Assembly: GCA_938048165.1 (NCBI GenBank) | Contig: CALIBP010000092.1 | Coordinates: 1 to 39,935, forward strand | Reading direction: 5' to 3' | Length of the DNA stretch: 39,935 bases | From: an uncultured Alphaproteobacteria bacterium | GTDB lineage: Bacteria > Pseudomonadota > Alphaproteobacteria > MPNO01 > UBA2964 | Part shown: positions 25,227-33,097 of the stretch, piece after piece | How positions within the stretch are numbered: position 1 is the stretch's first letter | Layout: each line of letters begins with the position of its first letter | Program-made: the position numbers and the translations under genes | The notes under the pieces: model-generated | The model's database searches: none | What the model saw: the letters and a program-made list of their open reading frames with translations, nothing else | What the model was told of the DNA's origin: nothing

Positions 25227-25257
25227 CACCGGGATTGTGACACCGGGATTGTGACAC
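25223..25257. repeat. 14-bp tandem repeat, 2.5 copies
   Basis: The unit GTGACACCGGGATT occurs at 25223-25236 and 25237-25250, and a third partial copy GTGACAC follows at 25251-25257. The first copy includes the stop codon of the GntR gene, and the array lies 47 bases upstream of the aminotransferase start. It may be a slippage product or a binding array for the adjacent regulator; there is no internal dyad symmetry that favours the second. Confidence 0.8.
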
Positions 25258-25304
25258 ATCGTTTTGCATTACGACGACTGCTATTGTGACGGAAGGAAAC
25301 CAGC

Positions 25305-26510
25305 GTGCTTGCCAAACGGCTGAATGCCATCAAACCATCCCCGACGGTCGTTGTCTCCAATCTCGCAGAACAGCTCAAGCGTGAGGGAAGGGATGTCATA
25401 AATCTTGGCGAGGGCGAACCTGACTTTAATACGCCAGACCATATAAAGGAAGCAGCGGTCAAAGCCATTGCCGATAACAAGACACGCTATACTCAGGTAG
25501 ACGGCATAGATGAACTTAAACAGGCTGTCGTGGAGAAATTTGCCCGCGAGAATAATATCGACTGCAGCCCGCAGAGCGTGACGATCGGCTCAGGTGCCAA
25601 GCATGTTATCTATAATGCTTTCATGGCAACGCTTGACCCGGCAGATGAAGTCCTGATCCCCGCGCCATACTGGGTTTCCTATCCCGATATGGTGCTTCTT
25701 GCAGGCGGGGTGCCGGTGCCCATTGACTGCACCGCGGATGCGCGGCTGAAACTTCGTGCAGAACAGCTTGAAGCCGCGATCACTCCGCGAACCAAATGGC
25801 TGGTAATGAATTCACCGGGCAACCCGGCTGGTGCAACCTATAGCAAGCAAGAATTGCTGGAGCTTGCTGAAGTATTGGTCCGTCATGATGATATCCTGAT
25901 ACTGATGGATGATATTTACGAGCATATCGTTTTTGATAATTGTGAATTCAGGACCCTTGCAGAGGTGGCGCCCGACCTGCAGCACAGGATACTGACATTG
26001 AACGGGGTTTCAAAAGCCTATTGCATGACGGGCTGGCGCATCGGATATGCCACCGGCCCGGAACAGATGATCAAGGCCATATCAAGTATCCAGTCCCATT
26101 CGACAAGCAACCCGAACTCGGTTGCGCAATATGCGGCGGTGGCGGCGCTGACCGGTCCTACCGATTTTATCGCCAGCAATAACAGGCGTTTTTCTGAGCG
26201 TCGTGACTATGTTGTTGAAAGCCTCAACCGTATCAGGGGCCTTGACTGTACCCTGCCGGAGGGTGCCTTTTTTGCCTTTCCGTCCTGTGGCGCTCTTATT
26301 GGTGCTACCTGCCCGGATGGGCAACAGATCAGGTCAGACGTTGATTTTGTCAATTATCTGCTGCGTGATGCCGGTGTGGCAACGGTTCCCGGTGCGGCGT
26401 TTGGCACAGATGGTTTCTTTCGAATTTCATTTGCGACAAGCATGGAAAATCTCGAACTTTCCATGCGCCGTATCGAACGCGCTTGCGAGGCGCTTCAGGT
26501 TGCAGGATGA
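25305..26510 (+). CDS. Class I PLP-dependent aminotransferase (aspartate aminotransferase-like)
   Basis: 401 residues starting with GTG 25305 behind a strong GGAAGGAA site. It has the aminotransferase class I hallmarks: GEGEPDFNTP at about 35-44, SGAKH near 96-100 for the PLP phosphate, Asn173 in NSPGNPAG, the DDIYEH segment with Tyr205, the Schiff-base Lys237 in NGVSKAYCMTGWR with Arg245, and a C-terminal FRISFATS Arg for the substrate alpha-carboxylate. It is closest in feel to subgroup I-beta aspartate/prephenate aminotransferases. As the last gene of the hydantoinase operon it probably transaminates an amino acid formed in the pathway. The acceptor is unknown. Confidence 0.9.
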   Translation: MLAKRLNAIKPSPTVVVSNLAEQLKREGRDVINLGEGEPDFNTPDHIKEAAVKAIADNKTRYTQVDGIDELKQAVVEKFARENNIDCSPQSVTIGSGAKHVIYNAFMATLDPADEVLIPAPYWVSYPDMVLLAGGVPVPIDCTADARLKLRAEQLEAAITPRTKWLVMNSPGNPAGATYSKQELLELAEVLVRHDDILILMDDIYEHIVFDNCEFRTLAEVAPDLQHRILTLNGVSKAYCMTGWRIGYATGPEQMIKAISSIQSHSTSNPNSVAQYAAVAALTGPTDFIASNNRRFSERRDYVVESLNRIRGLDCTLPEGAFFAFPSCGALIGATCPDGQQIRSDVDFVNYLLRDAGVATVPGAAFGTDGFFRISFATSMENLELSMRRIERACEALQVAG

Positions 26511-26527
26511 ACACAGCTATGGAACAG

Positions 26528-26550
26528 GGCAGGCTGATCAACAGCCTGCC
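26528..26550 (+). terminator. Hairpin after the aminotransferase gene
   Basis: A perfect 9-base inverted repeat (GGCAGGCTG at 26528-26536 and CAGCCTGCC at 26542-26550) encloses a 5-base loop, 18 bases after the aminotransferase stop. No T-run follows, so it is either a weak or Rho-assisted terminator or an mRNA 3'-end stabilising stem. It separates the hydantoinase operon from the class V PLP gene. Confidence 0.5.
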
Positions 26551-26599
26551 GTCCTGACCCGCTAGTGATTAAGCCCTTATATTGGGAGGGATAGTGATT

Positions 26600-27844
26600 A
26601 TGAATGAAGAGATGATAAATCAGGTTCGAAACCGCTTTGCCCAGGTCGATGCCTGTCCGCAACAGGGGCCGCGCGTCTTTTTCGAGAATGCCGGTGGTGC
26701 GCTGACGCTGAACAGCGTTGTCGACACCTCGAAGGCCTATGCCGCCATTCCCGACAATCAGGGCCGGGACAATGCCGGCTCGCACGAACTCGTTCGCGTC
26801 ATCACCAAGGCCAAGGACGATATGCGGGTTTTCATGAACGCGCCTGACGGTCAGTTCTTTGTCGGTGAGAGTGGTACCGAATTGTTGTTCCGCGTCATCA
26901 TGAACGCCTGTCTTGGCACGGCTGGTGACGGCATTGTTCTTGGCTCCACCGTCGAACATCCGGCGACACGCAGCGCCTGTCACCGCTGGTCGAGGATTTC
27001 CGGCAAGACGCATCGGCTGGTCACCCATGATGACGCGCTCGGCCTTGTCACGGCGGAGGATTATGCGGTGCAGGTCACACCTGACACGCGCGTCGCCACC
27101 ATCCTGCACACATCACCGGTCACCGGCATGGGCATGGATGTCGCCGCCATATCAGGGGCCATTCGCGCGGTCGCGCCGGACTGTATCATCATAGTCGACG
27201 GCATCCAGCACGCGGCCCACGGACAGATCGACCTCGCCAGCTATGACGTCGATGGCTATGTGATATCGCCCTACAAGATGTTTTCCCGCCATGGTTATGG
27301 TCTTGCCTGGATTTCCGACAGGATGACGGCGATGGAGCATGACTCACTGGTCGGTGGGCCAGACGGCAACTGGGAGCTTGGCACACGCGATACCGGTGCC
27401 TATGCCACGCTCTCGGACGTCACTGACTATCTGGAATGGCTTGGCACGCAGTTCACCGACAGCACCGACAGGCGGGAGCGCTTCAAGGCGGCTGGCGCTG
27501 CCATTCACGCGCATGAGAAATCCCTTACGGATGCCATGATCCAAGGCACCGGCAACCTGCCGGGACTTGCCAGCATGCCGCGCGTCCGGATTATCGGCGG
27601 CATCGACAATCCGGCCCGTGAAGGGCTGGTCTCGCTCTATGTCGAGGGCATGGATTCGGCCGATGTGGTGACAGCTCTCAACAAGGAGGGCATTCGCACG
27701 CATCTGCGAAAGGCCGATCATTATTCGGGCAACATCCTTGACCCGCTCGGCCTTGACGGCTGCGTGCGTGTCTCGATGTGCCACTATAACAGCCTGCACG
27801 AGGTGGCGCAGTTCCTCGCTGTGATGAAATCCATCGCCGAATAG
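26600..27844 (+). CDS. Class V PLP enzyme (cysteine desulfurase-like aminotransferase)
   Basis: 414 residues from ATG 26600, which follows GGGAGGG at 26584-26590; the in-frame TTG at 26582 is too close. The N-terminal FFENAGGAL segment is the class V substrate-loop pattern, GESGTELLFRV binds the PLP phosphate side, TVEHPATRSA gives the His stacking on PLP, VDGIQHAAHGQID gives Asp200 and His204, and ISPYKMFSRHG gives the Schiff-base Lys226. The Cys on the mobile loop that true cysteine desulfurases need is not evident, so this may be a lyase, kynureninase-like or aminotransferase member. It stands alone between two hairpin-bounded operons, and its link to either system is unclear. Confidence 0.83.
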   Translation: MNEEMINQVRNRFAQVDACPQQGPRVFFENAGGALTLNSVVDTSKAYAAIPDNQGRDNAGSHELVRVITKAKDDMRVFMNAPDGQFFVGESGTELLFRVIMNACLGTAGDGIVLGSTVEHPATRSACHRWSRISGKTHRLVTHDDALGLVTAEDYAVQVTPDTRVATILHTSPVTGMGMDVAAISGAIRAVAPDCIIIVDGIQHAAHGQIDLASYDVDGYVISPYKMFSRHGYGLAWISDRMTAMEHDSLVGGPDGNWELGTRDTGAYATLSDVTDYLEWLGTQFTDSTDRRERFKAAGAAIHAHEKSLTDAMIQGTGNLPGLASMPRVRIIGGIDNPAREGLVSLYVEGMDSADVVTALNKEGIRTHLRKADHYSGNILDPLGLDGCVRVSMCHYNSLHEVAQFLAVMKSIAE

Positions 27845-28011
27845 GTGGGTGAAAAGGATTTTCGGAATCTGAATCGGTAGCGGATAGCGACATTCTTGCT
27901 CGCCAGGCGGCGCATTGGGCTACCGTCCACCTGCTCCTGAAACCATCATACCAATGTATCAGAGGCCAAATATGCACTGATATTCAATATGGATCAGTCA
28001 GATCAGGCTGC
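27845..28011. other. Intergenic region with nothing recognised
   Basis: Together with 28244-28491 this forms the largest mostly non-coding stretch in the window, about 650 bases broken only by the small HGGxS gene and a hairpin. I see no tRNA, no insertion-sequence ends and no clear intrinsic terminator for the class V gene here. The short open frames on both strands look like chance frames. It lies where the catabolic block of the left part meets the SnoaL/ABC system of the right part, so it could be a junction. Confidence 0.4.
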
Positions 28012-28215
28012 TCACGCCGCCGAGATCCGCGCGCGGCCCCCTTCGGTCTTTGCTCCCGTGCTAGCCCCGCCATGCAGACGGCAACGGCCATTCTTCTTAT
28101 TCGCCGGACGCTGGCACGCGGTGCCTTGACGGGTCCTTGTCCCACATCGCTGCCCCGGCCAGTCAGGCCCGAACCGACACTCAATACCGGTGGTCATCTT
28201 CTCTTTTGTCAGCAT
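28012..28215 (-). CDS. Small HGGxS-motif protein, probably C-terminally shortened
   Basis: About 67 residues. The segment CGTRTRQGTACQRPA, then KNGRCRLHGGASTGAKTEGGRARIS, is the unmistakable pattern of short HGGxSTG proteins found near phage genes and in islands, with three Cys and one His that could bind zinc. Their function is unknown. Homologues normally continue after RARIxxA with a basic tail, but here a stop follows two Ala residues later, so the gene is probably frameshifted or truncated. The start is uncertain: ATG at 28215-28213 is listed, ATG at 28197 is possible, and the GTG at 28224 lies inside the adjoining hairpin. Confidence 0.6.
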   Translation of the reverse strand: MLTKEKMTTGIECRFGPDWPGQRCGTRTRQGTACQRPANKKNGRCRLHGGASTGAKTEGGRARISAA

Positions 28216-28217
28216 GA

Positions 28218-28243
28218 ATAACACCCCGCCTGTGGGGTGTTAT
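28218..28243. repeat. Perfect 10-bp inverted repeat (hairpin)
   Basis: ATAACACCCC at 28218-28227 and GGGGTGTTAT at 28234-28243 form a perfect 10-base stem with a 6-base loop, just upstream of the HGGxS gene on its strand. There is no clear T-run on either side. It could terminate transcription from either direction, act as an operator, or be a scar of a repeated element. Confidence 0.65.
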
Positions 28244-28491
28244 CATACCGCAATATGAATGGGGCTTCGAAGTGGGTGGTTCCCGGTTGCCAAACAAAGT
28301 CCCGAGGTCTGCGAGCCGCGAGGCTTGGAGCTTTGTAACGGTAAGTTGTCGGATTGCAGATAAATTTTTGCAACAAGGTCTTTAGAGCGATGTCATGAAG
28401 ATAGAATAGGCGGCAGTGATTCATGTTTAACTTCCGAAGCATCTGTCTGACAGTGTCAGAGTGTTCGACACCCTGGTCCCGACATTGACTG
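28244..28491. other. Intergenic region with nothing recognised
   Basis: No supported gene. A short palindrome TCTGACA-G-TGTCAGA at 28446-28460 is the only symmetric element noticed, and its one-base spacer makes it a poor hairpin. It lies downstream of the SnoaL gene that ends at 28492 on the minus strand. Confidence 0.35.
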
Positions 28492-29535
28492 TCACTGCTG
28501 CGGCAGGTCGGTTGGCGCGGCGCCGCGAAGGTGGCGAAGGCGCGCAAAGACATCGACGCCCATTTGCAGCATGATGTGGATAATGTCGATTGGCACCCAG
28601 TTCTCGTGAATCCGGCCATCCACCAGATGGTAGAAATCCATCACCCGCATATCGACCTTGCGGCCTGTCGGCGGCAGGCCAAGCCACTCGCCAAGATGCG
28701 TTCCACGAACCGAAGGCCAGCCACCTGTCACAACAAAATTGGCATCGGCGATCCGCACATAATGGCCTGCCCCCTGACGGTCCGGCCACCCGACAAGAAA
28801 CGGGATCTGATGATGTTGCTGGAACCCGGCCATGCCGCGGGTGCTGCCGATGCCGGCCGGGCCATACCAGAGAAAATCCCCGGTCCAGGCATCGCCATGT
28901 TTCATTGAATGCACCGATTTCCCGTCGAAGCTGCCAAGCGCCTCATGCATGCCGAGGACGATATCCATTGAGTTCTGGCCAGCCTTGCCGTCATTCTCGG
29001 TGATCCTGACACCTTGCGTTGTCGGGGCGGGCCACATGCCTTCGGCGCCGAGTGAAGGGGCCATCGGCCAGACGCCGGCCTGGCGCATCAGATCCAGAAA
29101 ATCGAACAGCACATAGCTGTGCGCGATCCGCCCGTCACGCAGATGATGCACTTCGCAGACACGAAGATGGACAACCCCGTTTGTTGCGGGAATGTCGAAC
29201 AGATCGCCGGTCATCGTGCCCTGTATCACCCCCATGCTGGCGACAAGCTGTCGTCCCGCCACATCCGCCGGCATGCGCGAATCAGGCTTGCCGATCCCGC
29301 CAGTGAAAATGCTGTCGCGCCGTTCAAGATCCGGCATGGCATGTCGCAGCTTTGTCCATACATCTGCGATGGCATCCATGCCGGCAATTTCATTGATCGG
29401 GTGACTGCCCCAATATCTGGCATCGGCATGATAGATATCTGAAACCGAGCAGCGCCCCGAAGCCAGATTGTGAAGCGCTTCATAGGCCCGGGTCTTGAAA
29501 GAGATAATGTCAGCGTCTGGCATCTGAACAGGCAT
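28492..29535 (-). CDS. Double-domain SnoaL/NTF2-like protein (ester-cyclase-like), divergent copy
   Basis: 347 residues from ATG 29535, which follows AAGGA at a good distance; the frame extends to 29790 but that tail resembles nothing. Two SnoaL-type (NTF2-like, cone-shaped) domains can be seen, about 15-165 and 205-335. The second ends with MDFYHLVDGRIHENWVPID, the polyketide-cyclase-like strand pattern with a conserved NW. Much of the second domain (WYGPAGIG, HHQIPFL, GWLGLPP-like) is shared with the protein at 36038-37081, so the two are paralogues. It is transcribed away from the ABC operon and shares its control region with it. SnoaL proteins catalyse aldol cyclisations, isomerisations or hydrolyses on small molecules. 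The reaction here is unknown. Confidence 0.82.
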   Translation of the reverse strand: MPVQMPDADIISFKTRAYEALHNLASGRCSVSDIYHADARYWGSHPINEIAGMDAIADVWTKLRHAMPDLERRDSIFTGGIGKPDSRMPADVAGRQLVASMGVIQGTMTGDLFDIPATNGVVHLRVCEVHHLRDGRIAHSYVLFDFLDLMRQAGVWPMAPSLGAEGMWPAPTTQGVRITENDGKAGQNSMDIVLGMHEALGSFDGKSVHSMKHGDAWTGDFLWYGPAGIGSTRGMAGFQQHHQIPFLVGWPDRQGAGHYVRIADANFVVTGGWPSVRGTHLGEWLGLPPTGRKVDMRVMDFYHLVDGRIHENWVPIDIIHIMLQMGVDVFARLRHLRGAAPTDLPQQ

Positions 29536-29658
29536 GGTCTGGTCCTTGATAGGCATTGTGCGTGATGATTGAAGGGCCCTGATGGCAGGCCTGTCAACGA
29601 AAAGCGGTGTCGTTGTGACAAGCTGAATGGTCACGCCGCCACGAAAGGGCTTTACAAA

Positions 29659-29676
29659 TTTGCATACGTATTCAAA
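29659..29676. promoter_or_regulatory. Probable LacI-family operator, 18-bp palindrome
   Basis: TTTGCATACGTATTCAAA matches its own reverse complement in 8 of 9 base pairs and has a central CG step, the usual form of LacI/PurR-family operators. It lies in the 294-base region between the divergent SnoaL gene (starting at 29535) and the binding-protein gene (starting near 29830), where one site could control both directions. The natural candidate to bind it is the LacI-type protein encoded at 37845-38882 in the same operon. Confidence 0.65.
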
Positions 29677-29829
29677 GGTTGTCCACAACAGGAATCCCGC
29701 TTCAGGAAAATCCGCTCTGACCGGACACTGGGGCATGATGGGTGCCTGTGGGGCTTGGTGCCCGTTCATGCAGGGGCCCGACACCGTCATAACGACAACG
29801 TCACAACATTGAGTTCTAGGAGGAACATG

Positions 29830-31065
29830 ATGAATATGGTTTCCAAACTTTCCGTTTCCGCGGCCTTCGTGCTTGCTGGCGCGTCGACAGCCTATGCCGG
29901 TTGCGGCATCGCGTCAGGCTCGGCGAAGCTTCTTGCAAATGACTTTCCGGCGACTCAGGCCATTGCCGCGGCGGCGACTGCCTGTGACGGTGGCGGCGCC
30001 AGCGTTACCGCCAACCTGAACAAGGACCACAAGGACCTGATCGTGGCGGCCTTTACCGCCAACCCCCCTGAATTCACTGCCTCGCATGTCACCAACAGCA
30101 CCCTCGTGGCGGTAATGAATGACGGTCTGGCACAGCCACTGGACGGCCTGATCGCCAAACATGGTGCCGGCATTCAGGACATGCAGAAGATCACCATCGA
30201 CGGCAAGGTAATGGCCGTGGCCTTCATGGCCAACGCCCAGCACCTGTTCTACCGCAAGGACATTCTTGAGGCAGCCGGTGCCGGTGTGCCGACCACCTAT
30301 GAAGGTGTTCTGGCCGCTGCCAGGAAAATCCGCGACAAGGGCCTGATGGAATATCCGATCGCCGGCACCTACAAGGCGGGCTGGAATCTCGGTGAAGAGT
30401 TCGTGAACATGTATCTTGGCCATGGGGGTGAGTTCTTCAAGCCTGGTTCGGCACAGCCGGCAATCAACAATGCCAAGGGTGTGGCCACGCTGAATATGAT
30501 GAAGGCGCTGACCGAATATATGAATCCCGATTACCTGACCCACGACTCGAACGCCGTGCAGGCCGAATGGGAAGCTGGCAATGTCGCAATGACCAACCTG
30601 TGGGGCTCGCGCGCCGGTGCGGTCACCGACGGTGAAGGATCAACCGCCGAAATCGAGAGCAACACCATGTTTGCCGCCGCGCCAACCGTATCCGGTGGCT
30701 CGATCCCGGCTACAACGCTTTGGTGGGACGGCTTTGCAATTGCCAAGAACGCATCCGCAGCCGACGCCGAGGCGTCCTTCCTTGCCGTGATGAACGGCAT
30801 CTCGCCAGCCATGGCAACCAGCAATGCAGATGCCGCCAACTGGCTGATCGCTGGCGCAAAGCCGCGGCCTGTCGGTAAAGGTGTTGTCGAATCTGCGGCT
30901 GGCGGTGCCTCGCCATACCCGATGCTTCCCTACATGGGCGCAATGCATGGTGCGATTGGCGCCGAGCTTGCCGATTTCCTGCAGGGCAAGGAAAGTGCTG
31001 ATCAGGCACTGGCCGATATCGAGGCCGCCTATGTGGCCGCCGCCACCGAAAAAGGCTTCCTTTAG
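29830..31065 (+). CDS. CUT1-type ABC transporter solute-binding protein
   Basis: About 411 residues. AGGAGG at 29818-29823 precedes closely spaced ATGs at 29827, 29830 and 29836; the second has the best spacing. A Sec signal peptide ends at STAYA/GCG near residue 23. It does not fit a lipobox, because the residue three before Cys is Tyr. The mature protein is a family 1 extracellular solute-binding protein of the sugar/glycerol-phosphate class, with the FYRKDILEAAGAGVPTTYE segment (about 140-158) and TLWWDGFAIAKNA near 300 typical of the group. Two early Cys residues may form a disulfide. It is the first gene of the rightward operon. Its ligand is unknown; CUT1 systems carry sugars, polyols and glycerol-phosphate-like compounds. 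Confidence 0.88.
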   Translation: MNMVSKLSVSAAFVLAGASTAYAGCGIASGSAKLLANDFPATQAIAAAATACDGGGASVTANLNKDHKDLIVAAFTANPPEFTASHVTNSTLVAVMNDGLAQPLDGLIAKHGAGIQDMQKITIDGKVMAVAFMANAQHLFYRKDILEAAGAGVPTTYEGVLAAARKIRDKGLMEYPIAGTYKAGWNLGEEFVNMYLGHGGEFFKPGSAQPAINNAKGVATLNMMKALTEYMNPDYLTHDSNAVQAEWEAGNVAMTNLWGSRAGAVTDGEGSTAEIESNTMFAAAPTVSGGSIPATTLWWDGFAIAKNASAADAEASFLAVMNGISPAMATSNADAANWLIAGAKPRPVGKGVVESAAGGASPYPMLPYMGAMHGAIGAELADFLQGKESADQALADIEAAYVAAATEKGFL

Positions 31066-31080
31066 GCCTGACATCCTTGC

Positions 31081-31107
31081 GACCGGGAGCGCGCCGCGCT
31101 CTCGGTC
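31081..31107 (+). terminator. Hairpin between binding-protein and permease genes
   Basis: A 12-base stem with one G-U pair (31081-31092 and 31096-31107) and a GCC loop begins 16 bases after the stop of the binding-protein gene, followed by CATTTCT. Placement is the same as the hairpin of the PotD-type operon at 16413-16440, consistent with partial termination or stabilisation that gives an excess of binding protein. Confidence 0.6.
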
Positions 31108-31172
31108 CATTTCTCAACCAATAGCCTTTATTATTCATCCGCTTCATTGGCCCGCTTCATTGGACTAGCCGC

Positions 31173-32204
31173 ATGCCGCATCGCACATTCATCAGCTTCA
31201 TCTGGCCGTCGGCGCTGGCGATGATGCTGTTCATTGCGCTGCCGATTGTTTCAGTGGCGGTGCAGTCGATGTTTATCGCGCATGAGCAGGTGATCGAGAC
31301 GGTCGAGAATTGCGGTCCGTTCGGATGCAAGACCGTCGAGGTGGTGAATGCCGAGGCGACGGCGCGGCTGCGCACCGACGAGCCGCTTGGCCGGTTCAAC
31401 GGGGCCGGCACCTACACCAACCGTAATCACCTTGCTTTCAAGGAAATCGGCCTTGCCTTGGCCGAGGCGACAGGCCCGGTAGACTTTTTCGGCCGCATCC
31501 TCAACCTGCCATTTTACAAGGCGCTCGCCTTTACGCTGACCTATACCTTTATTGTCACGCCGCTGGTGATCATCCTCGGCTTTGTCATCGCGCTGGCGGT
31601 CAACCGGATCCCCGGAATGTTCAAGGGGCCAACGATCTTTTTCTCGTTGTTGCCGATGATCGTGACGCCGCTGATCGGCTCGCTCGTCCTGTTCTGGATG
31701 ATTGATTCCAAGGGCATCATTGGCGCGACATTGCAGTTTCTTTTCGACAACCCTGATCTGTCACTAAAGGCGTCGACAACACTGACCTGGCTGACCCTGA
31801 TCGTCTATGGCATCTGGCATTCGGCGCCCTTTGCCTTCGTGGTCTTCTATGCCGGTCTGCAGACGGTGCCGCAGGATACGCTGGAAAGCGCGATGATTGA
31901 TGGCGCCAGCCGCTGGCAACGTGTCCGTCATGTCGTGATACCGCATCTGATGCCGTTGGCGGTGTTCGTCACCCTGATCCAGCTGATGGACAATTTTCGG
32001 GTGTTCGAGCCGATCATCGGTTTCAACGCCCAGGCCAATGCCACCTCGCTGTCATGGATCATTTATAATGATCTTCGTGGCAGTGATGGAGCGATGCTGT
32101 TCGGCTCCGCCGCCGCCACATCGATGCTGACGATCATCGGCGTCTGCATCCTGCTGGCACCTGTCGTGCTGCGCACATGGCGCGCCAACCGGCGGGCGGC
32201 ATAG
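31173..32204 (+). CDS. CUT1-type ABC transporter permease 1 (MalF/UgpA-like)
   Basis: 343 residues with about six membrane segments. The EAA loop is visible at about residue 230 (TLESAMIDGASRWQRVRHVVIPHLMP). After the first membrane helix there is an unusually long periplasmic stretch of about 80 residues with a close Cys pair (ENCGPFGCK near 46-54). This insert is smaller than the MalF P2 domain but longer than in ordinary UgpA-type permeases. Just before the gene a 12-base unit CCGCTTCATTGG occurs twice (31139-31150 and 31152-31163). The ribosome site is weak. The next permease starts 9 bases after this gene. Confidence 0.9.
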   Translation: MPHRTFISFIWPSALAMMLFIALPIVSVAVQSMFIAHEQVIETVENCGPFGCKTVEVVNAEATARLRTDEPLGRFNGAGTYTNRNHLAFKEIGLALAEATGPVDFFGRILNLPFYKALAFTLTYTFIVTPLVIILGFVIALAVNRIPGMFKGPTIFFSLLPMIVTPLIGSLVLFWMIDSKGIIGATLQFLFDNPDLSLKASTTLTWLTLIVYGIWHSAPFAFVVFYAGLQTVPQDTLESAMIDGASRWQRVRHVVIPHLMPLAVFVTLIQLMDNFRVFEPIIGFNAQANATSLSWIIYNDLRGSDGAMLFGSAAATSMLTIIGVCILLAPVVLRTWRANRRAA

Positions 32205-32213
32205 GAGGGGCGC

Positions 32214-33086
32214 ATGGCACGAAAATCACCCATCTGGCTGAGCGTGTTGAGCCTTGGTTTTCTTGTTTTGTGGCTGGCGCTGGCCTCGGTTCCGTTCCTC
32301 TGGACATTATGGGGAAGCTTCAAGGTAGAGGCGGATTTCTTCTCGCGGCAGGACTGGCGCAATGCCCTGTTCGGCATGCGCACGCTGGCCGAGACGGGCG
32401 CCACCTCAACCGGCCTTGGCTATGAAGGCGCCTGGATAAAAGAGGAATTCTGGAAAGCGACAATCAATACCGGCATTATGACCTTGTCGGTGGTTGCGAT
32501 CTCGCTGACGCTTGGCACGCTTGGTGGCTATGCGTTGTCACGGTCCGGATTCCGTTACGCGTTCTGGATCCTTATCATCGCGTTGGTCTTCCGCGCGATG
32601 CCGCATATCACGCTTGTGTCCGGCTATCTTCTTCCCTTCTTCGAGCTGAATCTGTGGGGCCATCTGACAACCACCATTATCGTGATGGTGGCTATCAACC
32701 AGCCTTTCACCCTGTGGATGCTGCATTCCTTCTTCCAGAACATCCCCAAGGATCTGGATGAAAGCGCGATGGTCGATGGTTGCACGCGCTTTCAGGCGTT
32801 CCGCTATGTGATCATTCCGGTGATGTGGCCGGGGGTGATCACCACCGGACTGTTCAGCTTCCTGCTCGCCTATAATGATTTCGCGCTGACCGGTCTGCTG
32901 CTGACCGAGGAAAACCGGACAATGGTGCCGAAGATCGCCAGCTTCCTCGGCAATGCCCAGGAACAGGGCAATGTGATGTATGCGGTGGCCGCGGTCGTGT
33001 CGGCCACGGCGCCGCTGTTTGTGCTGGTGATGTTCTTCCAGCGCCAGATCGTCAGCGGGCTGACCGCCGGCGCGGTGAAGGGATAG
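32214..33086 (+). CDS. CUT1-type ABC transporter permease 2 (MalG/UgpE-like)
   Basis: 290 residues, about six membrane helices, first helix at roughly 10-35. The EAA loop is at about residue 183 (DLDESAMVDGCTRFQAFRYVIIPVMWPG), the standard ATPase contact. The early region holds the usual LWGSFKVEADFF segment of MalG-class permeases. GGAGGGGC lies before the ATG. It pairs with the upstream permease and is followed 11 bases later by the ATPase gene. Confidence 0.9.
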   Translation: MARKSPIWLSVLSLGFLVLWLALASVPFLWTLWGSFKVEADFFSRQDWRNALFGMRTLAETGATSTGLGYEGAWIKEEFWKATINTGIMTLSVVAISLTLGTLGGYALSRSGFRYAFWILIIALVFRAMPHITLVSGYLLPFFELNLWGHLTTTIIVMVAINQPFTLWMLHSFFQNIPKDLDESAMVDGCTRFQAFRYVIIPVMWPGVITTGLFSFLLAYNDFALTGLLLTEENRTMVPKIASFLGNAQEQGNVMYAVAAVVSATAPLFVLVMFFQRQIVSGLTAGAVKG

Positions 33087-33097
33087 GGGGGCGTGAT

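Noticed and set aside
28446-28460. Palindrome TCTGACA-G-TGTCAGA considered as the terminator of the SnoaL gene
   Set aside because: A single-base spacer cannot form a stable loop and no T-run follows.
28209-28619. A 136-codon minus-strand open frame spanning the gap and the end of the SnoaL gene
   Set aside because: It overlaps the SnoaL coding region in another frame and its sequence has no protein-like pattern.
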